NCBI GenBank assembly: GCA_036480335.1
Contig: JAZGGH010000124.1
Span: forward strand, 1 to 5,055
Length of the DNA: 5,055 nucleotides
Direction: 5' to 3'
Source: JAZGER01 sp036480335
Lineage (GTDB): Bacteria; Pseudomonadota; Gammaproteobacteria; DSM-19610
In this document: positions 4,772 through 5,055 of the stretch, piece after piece
Layout: every line of letters begins with the position of its first letter
How positions within the stretch are numbered: the stretch's first letter is position 1
Program-made: the position numbers and the translations under genes
Notes under the pieces: generated by a model
Databases searched by the model: none
What the model was told of the DNA's origin: nothing
The model's input: the letters and a program-made list of their open reading frames with translations, nothing else

Positions 4772-5055
4772 ATGCCAGGGTTTCATAAGTCGATTGAAAT
4801 GCCATCACAAGACGGGGCTTTACCAGGCCGTGTGGAAAAAATGCCGGTATCTGCGACACATTTTGTCAACGGTCATTCCATCAGTCCGCCTTTCCCAGAA
4901 GATATGCAACAAATCATATTTGGCATGGGTTGTTTCTGGGGTGTGGAAAAAGTCTTTTGGCAGCAGCAGGGTGTTTATACGACCGCCGTTGGTTATGCGG
5001 CGGGTTACACGCCTAATCCGACTTATGATGAAATCTGTAGCGGACAGACCGGGCA
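4772..5055 (+). CDS. msrA: Peptide-methionine (S)-S-oxide reductase MsrA, N-terminal part (cut by window end)
   Basis: Ninety-four complete codons are present before the right edge cuts the gene. The protein reduces the S-epimer of methionine sulfoxide in proteins and free methionine, repairing oxidative damage. The catalytic motif GMGCFWGVEKVFW (51-63) holds the nucleophilic Cys54. VGYAAGYTPNPTYDEICSG (about 71-89) is the next conserved block and includes Cys87. The 50-residue leader, with ALPGR (16-20), MPV, and H-VNGHS (30-36), matches the longer E. coli-type MsrA rather than the short form, so a cytosolic protein of roughly 210 residues is expected. AGGAG (4761-4765) precedes the ATG by six bases and fixes the start. 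The gene is divergent from the thioredoxin/HEAT gene; MsrA needs thioredoxin-type reductants to recycle its cysteines, so a functional link is conceivable. Confidence 0.95.
   Translation, partial: MPGFHKSIEMPSQDGALPGRVEKMPVSATHFVNGHSISPPFPEDMQQIIFGMGCFWGVEKVFWQQQGVYTTAVGYAAGYTPNPTYDEICSGQTG

Noticed and set aside
1..5055. Mobile element, phage, defence system, CRISPR array or tRNA
   Set aside because: No transposase, integrase, direct-repeat array, terminal inverted repeat or tRNA-like cloverleaf was seen; all genes have housekeeping or accessory-metabolic character.

Overview
The window reads as ordinary bacterial chromosome, most likely from a gammaproteobacterium. The evidence is an E. 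coli-type MsrA N-terminus, a PA0069-type radical SAM protein, the DUF2237 and DUF1801 proteins and dense co-oriented packing with moderate GC. The species cannot be named from this sequence. I see no tRNA, rRNA, CRISPR array, insertion sequence or other mobile element. No gene-free stretch reaches 300 bases; the longest is about 110 bases, before the DUF1499 gene.

Left part (1-497, + strand): the tail of a DUF2237 gene, then a complete DUF1801 (YdhG-like) gene 13 bases later. Middle (544-4018, + strand): a train of six genes encoding an ArsR-type repressor, an SRPBCC/AHSA1 protein, a membrane-anchored YHS-domain protein, an exported DUF1499 protein, an isoprenylcysteine-methyltransferase-like membrane enzyme and a PA0069-family radical SAM protein. 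The first three are tightly spaced and the second and third have good ribosome-binding sites. The last three follow a 111-base gap and none has a visible Shine-Dalgarno sequence. The radical SAM start lies 3 bases after the previous stop.

Right part (4043-5055): a minus-strand gene for a thioredoxin-fold protein with a CPHC motif and HEAT-like repeats converges on the radical SAM gene. It diverges from msrA, which is cut by the window end. The shared 63-base gap holds overlapping divergent promoter candidates.

The most striking signal is a perfect 30-bp palindrome centred on the A of the arsR start codon. A TGGACA-17-TATATT promoter runs into it, its -10 box lies inside the left arm, and the predicted first transcribed base falls on or next to that A. 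This suggests a self-repressed, leaderless arsR transcript whose operator also encodes the repressor's first residues. I found no convincing wholly new system. The best leads are this operator and start-codon arrangement, and the pairing of a redox HEAT-repeat protein with msrA.
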